This document shows, piece by piece, positions 17,945 to 26,944 of a stretch of 64,000 nucleotides of DNA. The translations under genes were made by a program, and so were the position numbers. Every line of letters starts with the position of its first letter. The stretch's first letter is position 1. The stretch comes from Frankia casuarinae. Its GTDB lineage: Bacteria > Actinomycetota > Actinomycetes > Frankiales > Frankiaceae. The notes below the pieces were generated by a model that was not told the DNA's origin, searched no databases, and saw only the letters and a list, made by a program, of their open reading frames with translations. Where the stretch lies: positions 1,116,001 to 1,180,000 of the forward strand of contig NC_007777.1 in assembly GCF_000013345.1 (NCBI RefSeq). The letters run 5' to 3'.

Positions 17945-18694
17945 ATGGCCTGCGCTTCCGCTCGTTCCTGGGCCTCGACATTGCTGGCCGACGACCGCGC
18001 TCAGCGCCAGACGTGGCGCAAGCTGTCCCCACACGGGCAGGCACTCCTCGTGCTCGCGCACCTACGCAACGGCGACACCTACGAGCGACTCGCCGAAGGC
18101 TTCGGCGTCAGTGTCGGGACGGTCTACAACTACGTGCGCGAGGCCGTCGATCTGCTGGCCACCCGCGGCCGTAGCCGCCTCGCGGCGGTGTGGACGTTCG
18201 CGTGGACGCAGAGCAACTTCCTCATCCTCGACGGAACGGTCGTGCGCACCACCCGTGTCCGGGCACACAACAAGCTGTACTACTCGGGCAAGCACAAGTA
18301 CCACGGCATCAACCTCCAGGGCCTCACCGACCCCTACGGCAGGATGATCTGGATCTCCGAGGGGCTTCCCGGCAGCGTCCACGACCTCACCGCCGCCCGC
18401 ATGCACGACATCCTCCACGTGATCGACCGCTCGGAGCTCCACCTCTTCGCCGACAAGGGATATGTCGGCGGCGAAGGAGACCACCTCCTCGTTCCGTACA
18501 AGAAGCCACCCGGCGGCGACCTGTCCGATCAGCTAAAGGAGATCAACCGTGCCCACGCCGCCACCCGCGCCAGAGGCGAGCGCGGCTTCGCGATCCTGAA
18601 GAACTGGCACATCTTCGACCGCTTCCGCGGCTGTCCCCGCCGTGTCGGGAAGTTCGCCCTCGCCGCATTCATTCTCACCGAGGAAGAGATTTAG
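17945..18694 (+). CDS. IS5-like (DDE_Tnp_4) transposase
   Basis: About 249 residues from the ATG at 17945; the frame is open from 17720 but the first part overlaps the other transposase's start and has no family similarity. Visible: LSPHGQALLVLAHLRNGDTY and LAEGFGVSVGTVYNYVREAV (HTH), NFLILDGTVVRTTRV (first Asp), GLPGSVHDLTAARMHD (second Asp), LFADKGYVGGEGDHL, and RARGERGFAILKNWHIF with the last Glu. The DDE triad is complete, so this is the only catalytically plausible transposase in the 10-19 kb cluster, although its N-terminus may have decayed. Terminal repeats were not identified. Confidence 0.7.
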   Translation: MACASARSWASTLLADDRAQRQTWRKLSPHGQALLVLAHLRNGDTYERLAEGFGVSVGTVYNYVREAVDLLATRGRSRLAAVWTFAWTQSNFLILDGTVVRTTRVRAHNKLYYSGKHKYHGINLQGLTDPYGRMIWISEGLPGSVHDLTAARMHDILHVIDRSELHLFADKGYVGGEGDHLLVPYKKPPGGDLSDQLKEINRAHAATRARGERGFAILKNWHIFDRFRGCPRRVGKFALAAFILTEEEI

Positions 18695-18711
18695 GAAAGC
18701 TAACTTTGAAA

Positions 18712-18790
18712 AGGCTCAGTGAGCGGCCGAAGGAGGCCACCGACCGTGCCGTGCCCGGGTTCCGGGAGGGCGATCTCATTGAAGATCCAC
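18712..18790 (+). pseudogene. IS30-family transposase fragment (internal)
   Basis: Reads LSERPKEATDRAVPGFREGD then LIED: the junction between DNA-binding and catalytic domains of an IS30 transposase (normally W-E-G-D-L-I). It overlaps in content with the end of the 16.5 kb copy but differs in sequence, so it comes from a second IS30 element, not from the interrupted remainder of the first. Confidence 0.7.
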
Positions 18791-18842
18791 AGTGGCAGGT
18801 CGATCCGGTGCGGCCGGCCCGGCCCGTGGCGAGGATGGTGGG

Positions 18843-21800
18843 GTGCAGCGGGAGCAGCGTCGCGTGCGGGTCCAACGGTTTCGCCGACAGTTTCGGCGTC
18901 CCGGGGATCGGGCCGGGGCCGGAACAGGGGCCGGGGACCGGGCGGAGCTGGTCCAGATGCTGCGGGCGGCGCTCGGGGAGCGACCGACCACGGCCGGATC
19001 GATGGTCGCCGGCACCGGTGTAGATCATGATCGAGTGGTCCGGCCCATGGTCGACGCCTCGGCCCGGCGCCGGGCCGAGTACTCCTCCGACGCCTCGAAC
19101 TACCGGGTGCCGCCCGCGGTTGTGGTGTTCCCCCGGGAGGTCGGGGACATCCTGGCGATCGCGGCAGTTTGCCGGTCCACCGCGACCCCGCTGACCACCC
19201 GGGGCGCGGGCACCTCCATCGCGGGCAACGCCGTGGGCCCCGGGGTGGTGATGGATCTCAGCCGCCACCTGCACCGCATCATCTCCCTGGACCCGGCCGC
19301 CCGCACCGCGAGCGTGCAGCCCGGGGTCATCCTGGACAGCCTCCAGGAGGCGGCCGGCCGGCACGGGCTGCGATTCGGTCCGGATCCCTCCACCCATGCC
19401 CGCTGCACCATCGGCGGCATGATCGGCAACAACGCCTGCGGCGCACGGGCGATCGCCTACGGCCGGACCGCCGACAACATCGTCGATCTCGACGTGCTCG
19501 ACGGCACGGGACGTCGACTACGGGTCGGCCCGGGTGGCTCCGGGCGATCGGGTGGCTCTGGGTATCCGGCAGTCCCCGGGTATCCGGCAGTCCCCGGGCT
19601 CGACGACCTCGTCCGGGCCAACCTGGCGGTCCTGCGCACCGAACTCGGCAGGTTCCCCCGCCAGGTCTCCGGCTACTCGCTGGAGCACCTGCTGCCCGAA
19701 CGCGGCGGCGACCTGGCGAAGGCCCTGGTGGGCTCCGAGGGCACCTGTGTGGTCGTGCTCGGGGCGACCGTCCGCCTCGTCCCCCGGCCGGCCGCGACCG
19801 CGATGGTCGTGCTGGGCTATCCGGACATGCCGGCCGCCGCGGACGCCGTGCCGCTGCTGTTCCCGCACGCTCCGCTGGCGGTGGAGGGCATGGACGCGCG
19901 CCTGGTCGACATCGTGCGCCGGCACCGGGGACCGCGGGCCGTACCGGAGCTTCCCGCCGGCACCGGCTGGCTGTTCGTCGAGGTCGGTGGGGCGAGCCCG
20001 GCGGAGGCGCTCGCGGCCGGCTGGGCGTTGGCGACCGCCGCGGGCACGAGGGCCACCCGGGTGCTGCCCACCGGCCCGCAGACCCGCGCCCTCTGGCGGA
20101 TCCGCGAGGACGGCGCGGGTCTCGCCGGGCGGAGCGCGGCGGGGGAACCAGCCTGGCCCGGCTGGGAGGACGCGGCCGTGCCGCCGCAGCGCCTGGGAGC
20201 CTACCTGCGTGACTTCGAAGACCTGCTGCGCGCGCACCGGATCGACGGGGTGCCGTACGGACACTTCGGGGACGGCTGCGTGCACATCCGGATTGATCTA
20301 CCGTTGGCGGAGGCCCCGGGGCGCCTGCGCCCGTTCCTGACCGAGGCCGCCGACCTGGTCGCCTCCTACGGCGGCTCGATATCCGGTGAGCACGGGGACG
20401 GCCGGGCCCGCGGTGAGCTGCTGGCCAGGATGTACTCGCCGGCCGCGCTCGGCGTCTTCGCCGGTTTCAAGGCCCTGTTCGACCCGGACGATCTTCTCAA
20501 CCCGGGTGTGCTGGTCCGGCCGAGGCCGATCGACGCCGACCTGCGCCTGCCGGCGGCTCGCCCGCTGCCCACTATCGGCGGATTCGCCTTCACCGCCGAC
20601 GCGGGGGAGTTCGGGCGGGCCGTCCACCGCTGCGTCGGGCTGGGCACCTGCCGGGCCGACACGCCGGCGGCCGGCGGCTTCATGTGCCCGTCGTACCTCG
20701 CGACGCGCGACGAGAAGGATTCCACCCGCGGCCGGGCCAGGGTGCTGCAGGAGATGGCGAACGGCTCGCTGGTCCGCGGAGGTGCCGGGGGCGCCCGGGC
20801 CCCGGAGGTGGCCGAGGTGCTCGACCTGTGCCTGTCGTGCAAGGCGTGCGCGCGCGACTGCGCGGCCGGGGTGGACATGGCGACGTACAAGTCCGAGGTG
20901 CTGTTCCGCGCCTACCGGCATCGACTCCGGCCGGTCAGCCATTACGTGCTCGGCTGGTTGCCCCGATGGGCCCGGGTCGCCGGGCGGGCGCCACGCCTGG
21001 TCAACGCGGTGCTGGCCGGACCGGCGGTGCGACGGCTGCTGCTGCGGATGGGGGGCATGGACGCGCGCCGCGAGGTGCCGGCCTTCGCCAGGCAACCGTT
21101 CAGCCGCTGGTGGCGCGAGCACGGCGGCTCGGACCTGGGAAGCGGCTCGGACCTGGGAAACGGGTACCCGGCCGACGGGTACTTGGCTGACGGGCGGCCG
21201 GCTGACGGGCAAGCGGCCGACGGGCGGGCGATCCACCGGCGCGAGGCCCACAGCCGGGAGGTGGTGCTGTGGATCGACACGTTCACGGAGGCGTTCTCCC
21301 CCGAAGTCGGCCGGGCCGCCGTGGCAGTTCTGGCGGACGCCGGCTACCGGGTGATCGTGCCGCCGGGCCCCGCGTGCTGTGGTCTCACCTGGATCACCAC
21401 CGGCCAGCTCGACGGTGCGCGCCACCGGTTGCGAGCGACCGTCGACTGCCTCGCGCCGTACGCCCGGGCCGGGACGCCGATCGTCGGCCTGGAACCGTCT
21501 TGCACGGCGGTGCTGCGCGGCGACCTCGTCGAGCTGCTCGCGGGCGACCCCGCAGCCGCGCTGGTCGCCGGTGCGGTGCGTACCCTCGCCGAGCTGCTCG
21601 CCGACACCATCGGCTGGACTCCGCCGCGTCTCGACGGGGTGCGCGTCCTTGCCCAGCCGCACTGCCACCAGCACGCGGTCATGGGATTCGCCGCCGACCG
21701 CGGCCTGCTGGCGGCGGCCGGCGCGGACGTCGACGTCCTCGCTGGCTGCTGCGGCCTGGCCGGCAACTTCGGTATGGAGGCCGGGCACTACGACGTGTCG

Positions 21801-21977
21801 ATGGCGATCGCTGCCCGTACCCTGGGCCCGGCGATCGCCTCGGCTCCCGCGGGCACCGTGCTGCTCGCCGACGGATTCTCCTGCCGGACCCAGGCCGAAC
21901 ACGTCGCCGCCCGGCGCGGGCGGCATCTCGCCGAGTTGCTCGCCGAGCGTCTCGCCGGGCTCAGATCTCCACAGTGA
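18843..21977 (+). CDS. FAD-linked oxidase / Fe-S (CCG) dehydrogenase, D-2-hydroxyacid type
   Basis: About 1044 residues. FAD-binding PCMH domain: RAEYSSDASNYRVPPAVVVF, LTTRGAGTSIAGNAVGPGVV and IGGMIGNNACGARAIAYGRT. The linked C-terminal FAD-oxidase domain includes GVPYGHFGDGCVHIRID and GGSISGEHGDGRARGELLAR. Then come two Fe-S motifs (HRCVGLGTC ... FMCPSY and CLSCKACARDC) and two CCG domains (GPACCGLTW, CCGLAGNFGMEAGHYDV). This is the architecture of YdiJ-like D-2-hydroxyglutarate/lactate dehydrogenases that pass electrons through Fe-S clusters. Two linkers contain short repeats (GYPAVP twice; GxxADG copies at 21160-21230). The start is unclear: GTG 18843 follows GAGGATGGTGG; a later start near 18957 would match relatives better. 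Confidence 0.88.
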   Translation: MQREQRRVRVQRFRRQFRRPGDRAGAGTGAGDRAELVQMLRAALGERPTTAGSMVAGTGVDHDRVVRPMVDASARRRAEYSSDASNYRVPPAVVVFPREVGDILAIAAVCRSTATPLTTRGAGTSIAGNAVGPGVVMDLSRHLHRIISLDPAARTASVQPGVILDSLQEAAGRHGLRFGPDPSTHARCTIGGMIGNNACGARAIAYGRTADNIVDLDVLDGTGRRLRVGPGGSGRSGGSGYPAVPGYPAVPGLDDLVRANLAVLRTELGRFPRQVSGYSLEHLLPERGGDLAKALVGSEGTCVVVLGATVRLVPRPAATAMVVLGYPDMPAAADAVPLLFPHAPLAVEGMDARLVDIVRRHRGPRAVPELPAGTGWLFVEVGGASPAEALAAGWALATAAGTRATRVLPTGPQTRALWRIREDGAGLAGRSAAGEPAWPGWEDAAVPPQRLGAYLRDFEDLLRAHRIDGVPYGHFGDGCVHIRIDLPLAEAPGRLRPFLTEAADLVASYGGSISGEHGDGRARGELLARMYSPAALGVFAGFKALFDPDDLLNPGVLVRPRPIDADLRLPAARPLPTIGGFAFTADAGEFGRAVHRCVGLGTCRADTPAAGGFMCPSYLATRDEKDSTRGRARVLQEMANGSLVRGGAGGARAPEVAEVLDLCLSCKACARDCAAGVDMATYKSEVLFRAYRHRLRPVSHYVLGWLPRWARVAGRAPRLVNAVLAGPAVRRLLLRMGGMDARREVPAFARQPFSRWWREHGGSDLGSGSDLGNGYPADGYLADGRPADGQAADGRAIHRREAHSREVVLWIDTFTEAFSPEVGRAAVAVLADAGYRVIVPPGPACCGLTWITTGQLDGARHRLRATVDCLAPYARAGTPIVGLEPSCTAVLRGDLVELLAGDPAAALVAGAVRTLAELLADTIGWTPPRLDGVRVLAQPHCHQHAVMGFAADRGLLAAAGADVDVLAGCCGLAGNFGMEAGHYDVSMAIAARTLGPAIASAPAGTVLLADGFSCRTQAEHVAARRGRHLAELLAERLAGLRSPQ

Positions 21978-21991
21978 CGTCAGAAGCGAAG

Positions 21992-22681
21992 TCAGATCTC
22001 CACGGTGAAGACCGTCGCCGGCAGGCCGTCGCCGTCGTCGGTGACCGCGGCGGGGCCGGCCGGGTTGCCGGCCAGCTCTCCCCGGGGAACGGCGAGTACG
22101 ACGACGGGATGGTGACGGGCGAGCTTCGCGATCAGTGGCCGGAGCCGGGCGACCTCCACCCGGGTATGGCCGACCTGCACGACTCCCGTCATCCCGCCAT
22201 CGAGGCGGACGAATCCGTCGGGAACGTGCGACCCGGTGTGCAGGGCGGCCTCGTTTTCGTGCCGCCACTGTCGCTCGCTGATCCAGGCCAGCACCCGCGA
22301 CCCGCCCACCCCGGCGTTCTCGATCCGCAGCCGGGCGCGGGCGACCATGGCGTGGCGCACGGCCCCCGCCGCGCTCGTCGCCGCCCCGTCGGATTCCAGC
22401 TCCATCGAACTGACCAGCCGGGTGCCCTCGGCGGTGAGCCGTACGAGCCGGCCCTGGCCGGCGAGTACGGGATCGGCGGAGGCGACTCCGGCGTTCTCCC
22501 AGCGCTTCACGACGGCGCGGGCCGCGTTCTTGGAGATCGGGTGTTCCGGGCCGAGAATCTCCGAGATGTCCGACTCGAAGGCGGCCCGCATATCGAAGAT
22601 CCATTCGAGGGCGTGGAGATCCCGTTGGTTGAGGCGAACGTGCCCCCTGTCCGCTCTGCTCTTGCGAGGCTGGTCTGACAC
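21992..22681 (-). CDS. Winged-helix DNA-binding protein of unknown role
   Basis: 229 residues. N-terminal LNQRDLHALEWIFDMRAAFE and NAARAVVKRWENAGVASADP then RLVRLTAEGTRL form a winged-helix fold with the wing at LVRLT. The second half contains RRWRHENEA-like and HVPDGFVRLDGGMTGVVQVG, a pattern seen in actinobacterial proteins distantly related to replication-relaxation family regulators, where a C-terminal nuclease-like fold (VEVARLRPLIAKLARHHPVV) follows. I cannot name the family safely. It converges on the dehydrogenase, whose stop lies 14 bases away. Confidence 0.65.
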   Translation of the reverse strand: MSDQPRKSRADRGHVRLNQRDLHALEWIFDMRAAFESDISEILGPEHPISKNAARAVVKRWENAGVASADPVLAGQGRLVRLTAEGTRLVSSMELESDGAATSAAGAVRHAMVARARLRIENAGVGGSRVLAWISERQWRHENEAALHTGSHVPDGFVRLDGGMTGVVQVGHTRVEVARLRPLIAKLARHHPVVVLAVPRGELAGNPAGPAAVTDDGDGLPATVFTVEI

Positions 22682-23232
22682 CGTGCTCCCTGGGGTTTAT
22701 GGCTGGGAAGTCTATGGGCGCGGGGTTCTGCGGTCGTGACTGTCGTCAACCCGGCCGGGGTGGTTCCACGTGTTGTCGCGATGTACCGCTCCGTGGGGCC
22801 GGGACTTGTGGCCCTATGCGGGGATGTTGATCGGTGATTTCTGAATTATAGGGCCGGACGGTACCGGCCAACCGGGTTGCCCGGAAGTGTCGGAAAGCAT
22901 GCCGGTGGAGTGCGGTGTGGCACGGCGCACCCGGCTTAGCGGGGAGGCCGTGTCTCGGAGTGTTCCTGGTGGTCACCCGCCCCCGCCGGCTGACGACCTG
23001 CGGTAATTTTTCGCCCGGCCTTATGACTGTAGGGCCCGGATCGGGCATGGGGTGCCGGTAGATGGCTCGATCCGAGGCTTCTCTTGTTCCGCTGCCTCTG
23101 GGGGAAATTCGTTATGATCACCACAGGAATGTGGCCGCGTGAATGTTGCGCTGTATTGTCCGGAATTCGACGGATCGGGATTATCTCGGCGTTGACTCGC
23201 GTTTCGCGGGTCTGTGGCCCCGGGGGGATCCG
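22682..23232. other. Divergent intergenic region before the glycosyltransferase group
   Basis: About 550 bases containing the promoters of the winged-helix gene and of the glycosyltransferase genes. AT-richer patches lie at 22835-22855 and 23090-23125. No clear operator or RNA was found; open frames here have no family signatures. Confidence 0.4.
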
Positions 23233-24699
23233 ATGACCTCGACCGATCAGGGGGGCAGGACCGATCAAGCGAGTAGGACCGATCAAGCGAGTAGGACCGA
23301 GCAGGGGAGCCGGACCGGGCCGGCGGGCAGACCGGACGACCGCACGGGCCTGCTCCGTCTGCCCGTTCTGCCGCATCCCCGCCACCCGCTGGAGCGTCCC
23401 GAGCGGACGGGCGGTTCGGCCGCGGAACCGGTCGGTTCCCGGCTGGACGTCGGGCCACAGGTGTCGGTCGTGATACCCACCCGCAACGAGGCGCGCAACG
23501 TCGAACCGCTGCTGCGGCGCCTCGACGAGGCGCTGCACGGCCTGTCCGGAGAAGTAATCTTCGTTGACGACTCCGACGACGGAACGCCCGAGGTCATCGC
23601 GCGCGTCCGCCCCTCGGTGCGGTTACCGGTACGGGTGCACCACCGGACCCCGGCCCAGCGGGTCGGCGGGCTGGGGGGCGCGGTCAGCGAGGGCTTCGCG
23701 CTCTGTGCCGCGCCCTATGCGGTGATCATCGATGGGGACCTCCAGCATCCGCCGGAGACCATCCCGGCGCTGCTCGGCACCGCCGTGGAACATGCCGCCG
23801 ATGTGGTGATCGGCAGCCGGTACGTGTCCGGCGGCAGCGCATCGGGGCTCGCTGGAAGCATGCGGCACCTGGTCTCGACGGGGTCGAACCGGTTGTGTCG
23901 GTGGGTCTTCCCCCGTCGGCTGCGCGGCGTCTCGGACGTGATGAGCGGCTTCTTCCTGGTACGGGTCGCCGTCGTGGACCGGGCCGGCCTGCGACCGGAC
24001 GGCTACAAGATCCTGCTGGAGCTGCTCGTCGCGTCCGGACGGCTGCGCGTCCGCGAGATCGGGTACGCCTTCGCCGAGCGGCACGCCGGGACCTCCAACG
24101 CCTCGCTGACCGAAGGCGCCCGCTTCGCCCGGCGGCTGTTCGCGTTGCGGGTTCCGAAGCCCGCGCGGTTCGCCCTGGTCGGGGCGTCCGGGACGGTGCC
24201 GAACCTGCTTGGCACCGCCGTGCTTCACCACGTCGGCTTGCACTACCTGGTCGCGGCGATCGTCGCGACCCAGATCGCCGTCGGCTGGAACTTCCTCGGC
24301 TGCGAGCTCCTGGTCTGGGATCGGGAGACGGGTTCCCGGCTGCGTCGCTATCCGGCGTTCGCGCTCATCAACAATCTCGATCTGGTCATTCGGCTGCCAC
24401 TGCTCGCGGTGCTGGTCGGGCGATGGCATCTCGGCGTCGGCATCTCGACCCTGATGTCCCTGGCCGCCGCGGTGATCGTCCGATACCTGGTGGTGGATCG
24501 GCTGGTGTACCGGCGACGGGCGGTGTCTGAGCGGGCGGTGTCTGAGCGGGCGGTGTCTGAGCGGGCGGTGTCTGAGCGGGCGGTGTCTGAGCGGGCGGTG
24601 TCTGAGCGGGCGGTGTCTGAGCGGGCGGTGTCTGAGCGGGCGGTGTCGCCGTCCCACGGAAGGCCGTCGGAGGACGGGGTGTCCGGTGCGGTTTCGTAG
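23233..24699 (+). CDS. Polyprenol-phosphate glycosyltransferase (GT2) fused to a GtrA-like membrane domain
   Basis: 488 residues. The GT2 domain is clear: VSVVIPTRNEARNVEPLLRR, FVDDSDDGTPEVI, the YAVIIDGDLQHPPETI metal-binding DxD-type motif, then DVVIGSRYVSGG and MSGFFLVRVAVVDR, as in dolichol-phosphate mannose synthases. After about residue 310 a four-helix GtrA-like domain follows (RFALVGASGTVPNLLGTAVL, QIAVGWNFLGCELLV, ALINNLDLVIRLPLLAVL). The enzyme should charge polyprenol phosphate with a sugar at the inner membrane face. The ATG at 23233 begins a disordered, repeat-bearing N-terminus (TDQASR units). The C-terminus carries eight RAVSE repeats. Confidence 0.88.
   Translation: MTSTDQGGRTDQASRTDQASRTEQGSRTGPAGRPDDRTGLLRLPVLPHPRHPLERPERTGGSAAEPVGSRLDVGPQVSVVIPTRNEARNVEPLLRRLDEALHGLSGEVIFVDDSDDGTPEVIARVRPSVRLPVRVHHRTPAQRVGGLGGAVSEGFALCAAPYAVIIDGDLQHPPETIPALLGTAVEHAADVVIGSRYVSGGSASGLAGSMRHLVSTGSNRLCRWVFPRRLRGVSDVMSGFFLVRVAVVDRAGLRPDGYKILLELLVASGRLRVREIGYAFAERHAGTSNASLTEGARFARRLFALRVPKPARFALVGASGTVPNLLGTAVLHHVGLHYLVAAIVATQIAVGWNFLGCELLVWDRETGSRLRRYPAFALINNLDLVIRLPLLAVLVGRWHLGVGISTLMSLAAAVIVRYLVVDRLVYRRRAVSERAVSERAVSERAVSERAVSERAVSERAVSERAVSERAVSPSHGRPSEDGVSGAVS
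24517..24648 (+). repeat. 15-bp coding minisatellite, 8 copies plus partial (RAVSE)
   Basis: Eight identical CGGGCGGTGTCTGAG units and a partial ninth form the cytoplasmic tail after the last membrane helix of the glycosyltransferase. Frame-neutral length variation is expected. Confidence 0.97.
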
Positions 24700-24787
24700 C
24701 CCACCCGCCGGTGACGGCGTACACCTCGGCGCCGGTGGGGTCCTCATCCGGCTGTTCTGTTCCGGGCATGCGCAGCTCCCCGACAGG

Positions 24788-24925
24788 CGGATCATGCTTG
24801 CCGGCGGCACCTTGGCGTATTCCACGCCGACGACGAACTACAAGGGAATGGCGAGGAGCTAATTCGCCGACACCACGGTCGCCGAGTACGTGGCCGACCT
24901 CCCGAAGCTCGTCGCGGCGAACTGA
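24788..24925 (+). pseudogene. Possible C-terminal relic of a secreted protein
   Basis: In one frame: RIMLAGGTLAYSTPTTNYKG then MARS, an in-frame TAA, then FADTTVAEYVADLPKLVAAN and a stop. The composition looks like real coding sequence broken by one stop, but the family is not recognised and no start is visible. Low confidence. Confidence 0.25.
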
Positions 24926-25009
24926 CCTTCCATCCAGGCCGGGGACCGGACCCGCCGCGGTGTCGCCCGCCCGCGGTGCTCCGTGCCCACCCCTTTCAGG
25001 CAGGTACAG

Positions 25010-26944
25010 GTGACATCCGATTCTGATTCCGAAGTCCCGCGTGCGCGGGCGCTCCCCCGCGGCGCGCGTCGGCATGCCCATGCGCACCGAGATCCCCGCG
25101 TGCCCCGACGCTCACCTCGGCTGTGGATGGTAGCGGCCGCGGGGTGGTGGGCCGCGGGGTGGGGGGCCGCCCTGCACACCACGTCGGCCCTCGTGTTGTC
25201 CGCGTTGGTCGGTCTGGACGGGAGCATGTCTTACCTCTTGCCCGGCGCACTCGCGGTCGTCCTGCCTCGGATGTTCGGCCGGGGTGGCCGGGGCCGGCGG
25301 ATCCCGTGGCTCGCCCGGCTCGCGTGCGAGTCGGGCGGCTGGTACGTCTACATGTTCGCCGGTTCGCCGGACATCAGGCTGGTCTCGTACGGCGGTCCGC
25401 GCCTGGGCCAGCCGTTCGCCGTGGTACTGGGCGCGGTGGCGGCGGTGACCGGCGGCCTGGTCCTGTCCGGTCGGCTCCGGGCGCGGACCCGCGGGTCGAT
25501 CCCCGGCGCCAGCCGCCGGCGGCGCTGGGTGTGGGCGCTGGTCAGCGTGCCCCTCGCGGTGACGCTGGGGGTGCGTGCGGCCGAGCATCACCACGTCGTG
25601 CTACTCGCCGCATGGACGATCGTCTCGTTGCTGATGCTGCTGGTCGCCAGCCTGACCCTCGTGCGCGGCCAGTACAGCTGGCAGCGTCCCGAGCGGGTGC
25701 ATCACGTGGACCTGACCGGCAACCTCGCGCCCCGCAACCGCTTCTCCCTCATCGTCCCCGCCCGCGACGAGCCGGTGCTCGGGCGGACCCTGACCCAGAT
25801 CCTTGCCGGCGACTACCCCGGCGACCTGGTGGAACTGGTCGTGATGGTGTCGTATGACGAGGTCGACCAGGAGACCCGACGGGTCGCCGAGGAGATCGCC
25901 GGCCGGCATTCCAACGTGCGGGTCGTCGCGCCCGAAGGCAGCCGGCGTAGTAAACCCCTGTCCCTGGAGGACGCCCGCCGGCACTGCACCGGCGACCTGG
26001 TCGGCGTCGTCGACGCGGAGTCCCTGCTCGCCGGGGGACTCCTGCGTTACGTGAACACGCTGGCCCTGCGCCACGCCGACGTCGGCATCTTTCAGGGCGG
26101 CGTGCAGCTCATGAACGCGCGTGCCACGGCGTGGCGGCGCGCCGCGGACCACTCACCGATACGGGCGTTCCTCCACTGGTTGGACGCGGGCACCTCCTGG
26201 TGGCGGGCCCGCAACTGCCTCGAATACTACATCTGGTTCATGTCGCGGCTGCGTTTCCAGGCGCGCGCGCGTTTCATCCCACTCGGCGGCAACACGGTGT
26301 TCATTCGGCGAACGGTGCTGGAAAGGCTCGGTGGGTGGGACGTCTCCTGCCTCACCGAGGACTGTGACCTCGGGGTGCGGGCTTCGGCCGCCGGAATCCC
26401 GACCGCGGTCTTCTACCATCCGGATCTGACGACCCGGGAGGAGACCCCGGAAAGCCTCACGAAACTCATCATCCAGCGCACCCGCTGGATGATGGGGTTC
26501 ATGCAGGTCCTCTTCAAGGGGGACTGGCGGGCGCTGCCGGGAGCACGTCAGCGCATCATGGCGGTGGAGATGCTCACGATGCCGTTCTTCCAGGCACTCG
26601 CCGGCGTCCTGCTGCCGGTGTCGCTGGTCCTCACGTTGTTTCTGGCGGCGCCGACCGGTCTGGTCATCGTCTTCTGGCTTCCGTTCGGTGCGACCGTCAT
26701 GACGGTTTTCTCCGAGCAGGCGGCGTTCCGCGAGTTCGCCGAGGCGTACGGGCTCGATCTGCGTCGCTGGGACAGCGTGCGGCTCGTGCTCTGCGCCCCG
26801 CTGTACCAGCTCGCGCTCTCCGCCGCCGCGGTGCGCGCCACGGCCCGGTTGCTGCGTGGCCGGGTCGAGTGGGAGAAGACCTCCCACTCCGGGGCCCACC
26901 ACAGCACCGGCTCCGGCCGCTTCGAGCTGGAGGCGGCGTCGTGA
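25010..26944 (+). CDS. Processive GT2 membrane glycosyltransferase (cellulose-synthase-like)
   Basis: About 644 residues. An N-terminal membrane region with roughly five helices leads to a catalytic domain with NRFSLIVPARDEPVLGRTLT, the DAES metal-binding motif (LVGVVDAESLL), LTEDCDLGVRASAAGIPTAV (TED catalytic base) and IIQRTRWMMGFMQV (QxxRW), the set that defines processive beta-glycosyltransferases such as cellulose and hyaluronan synthases. C-terminal helices follow (FFQALAGVLLPVSLVLTLFL). No PilZ domain is seen. Probable role: synthesis of a surface polysaccharide. The GTG at 25010 is preceded by an AGGCAGGTACAG ribosome-binding region; GTG 24983 is an alternative. Its stop overlaps the next gene's start. 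Confidence 0.85.
   Translation: MTSDSDSEVPRARALPRGARRHAHAHRDPRVPRRSPRLWMVAAAGWWAAGWGAALHTTSALVLSALVGLDGSMSYLLPGALAVVLPRMFGRGGRGRRIPWLARLACESGGWYVYMFAGSPDIRLVSYGGPRLGQPFAVVLGAVAAVTGGLVLSGRLRARTRGSIPGASRRRRWVWALVSVPLAVTLGVRAAEHHHVVLLAAWTIVSLLMLLVASLTLVRGQYSWQRPERVHHVDLTGNLAPRNRFSLIVPARDEPVLGRTLTQILAGDYPGDLVELVVMVSYDEVDQETRRVAEEIAGRHSNVRVVAPEGSRRSKPLSLEDARRHCTGDLVGVVDAESLLAGGLLRYVNTLALRHADVGIFQGGVQLMNARATAWRRAADHSPIRAFLHWLDAGTSWWRARNCLEYYIWFMSRLRFQARARFIPLGGNTVFIRRTVLERLGGWDVSCLTEDCDLGVRASAAGIPTAVFYHPDLTTREETPESLTKLIIQRTRWMMGFMQVLFKGDWRALPGARQRIMAVEMLTMPFFQALAGVLLPVSLVLTLFLAAPTGLVIVFWLPFGATVMTVFSEQAAFREFAEAYGLDLRRWDSVRLVLCAPLYQLALSAAAVRATARLLRGRVEWEKTSHSGAHHSTGSGRFELEAAS

Noticed and set aside
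20298-22604. 768-codon minus-strand open frame opposite the FAD/Fe-S dehydrogenase
   Set aside because: Antisense shadow; the opposite strand carries all cofactor motifs.
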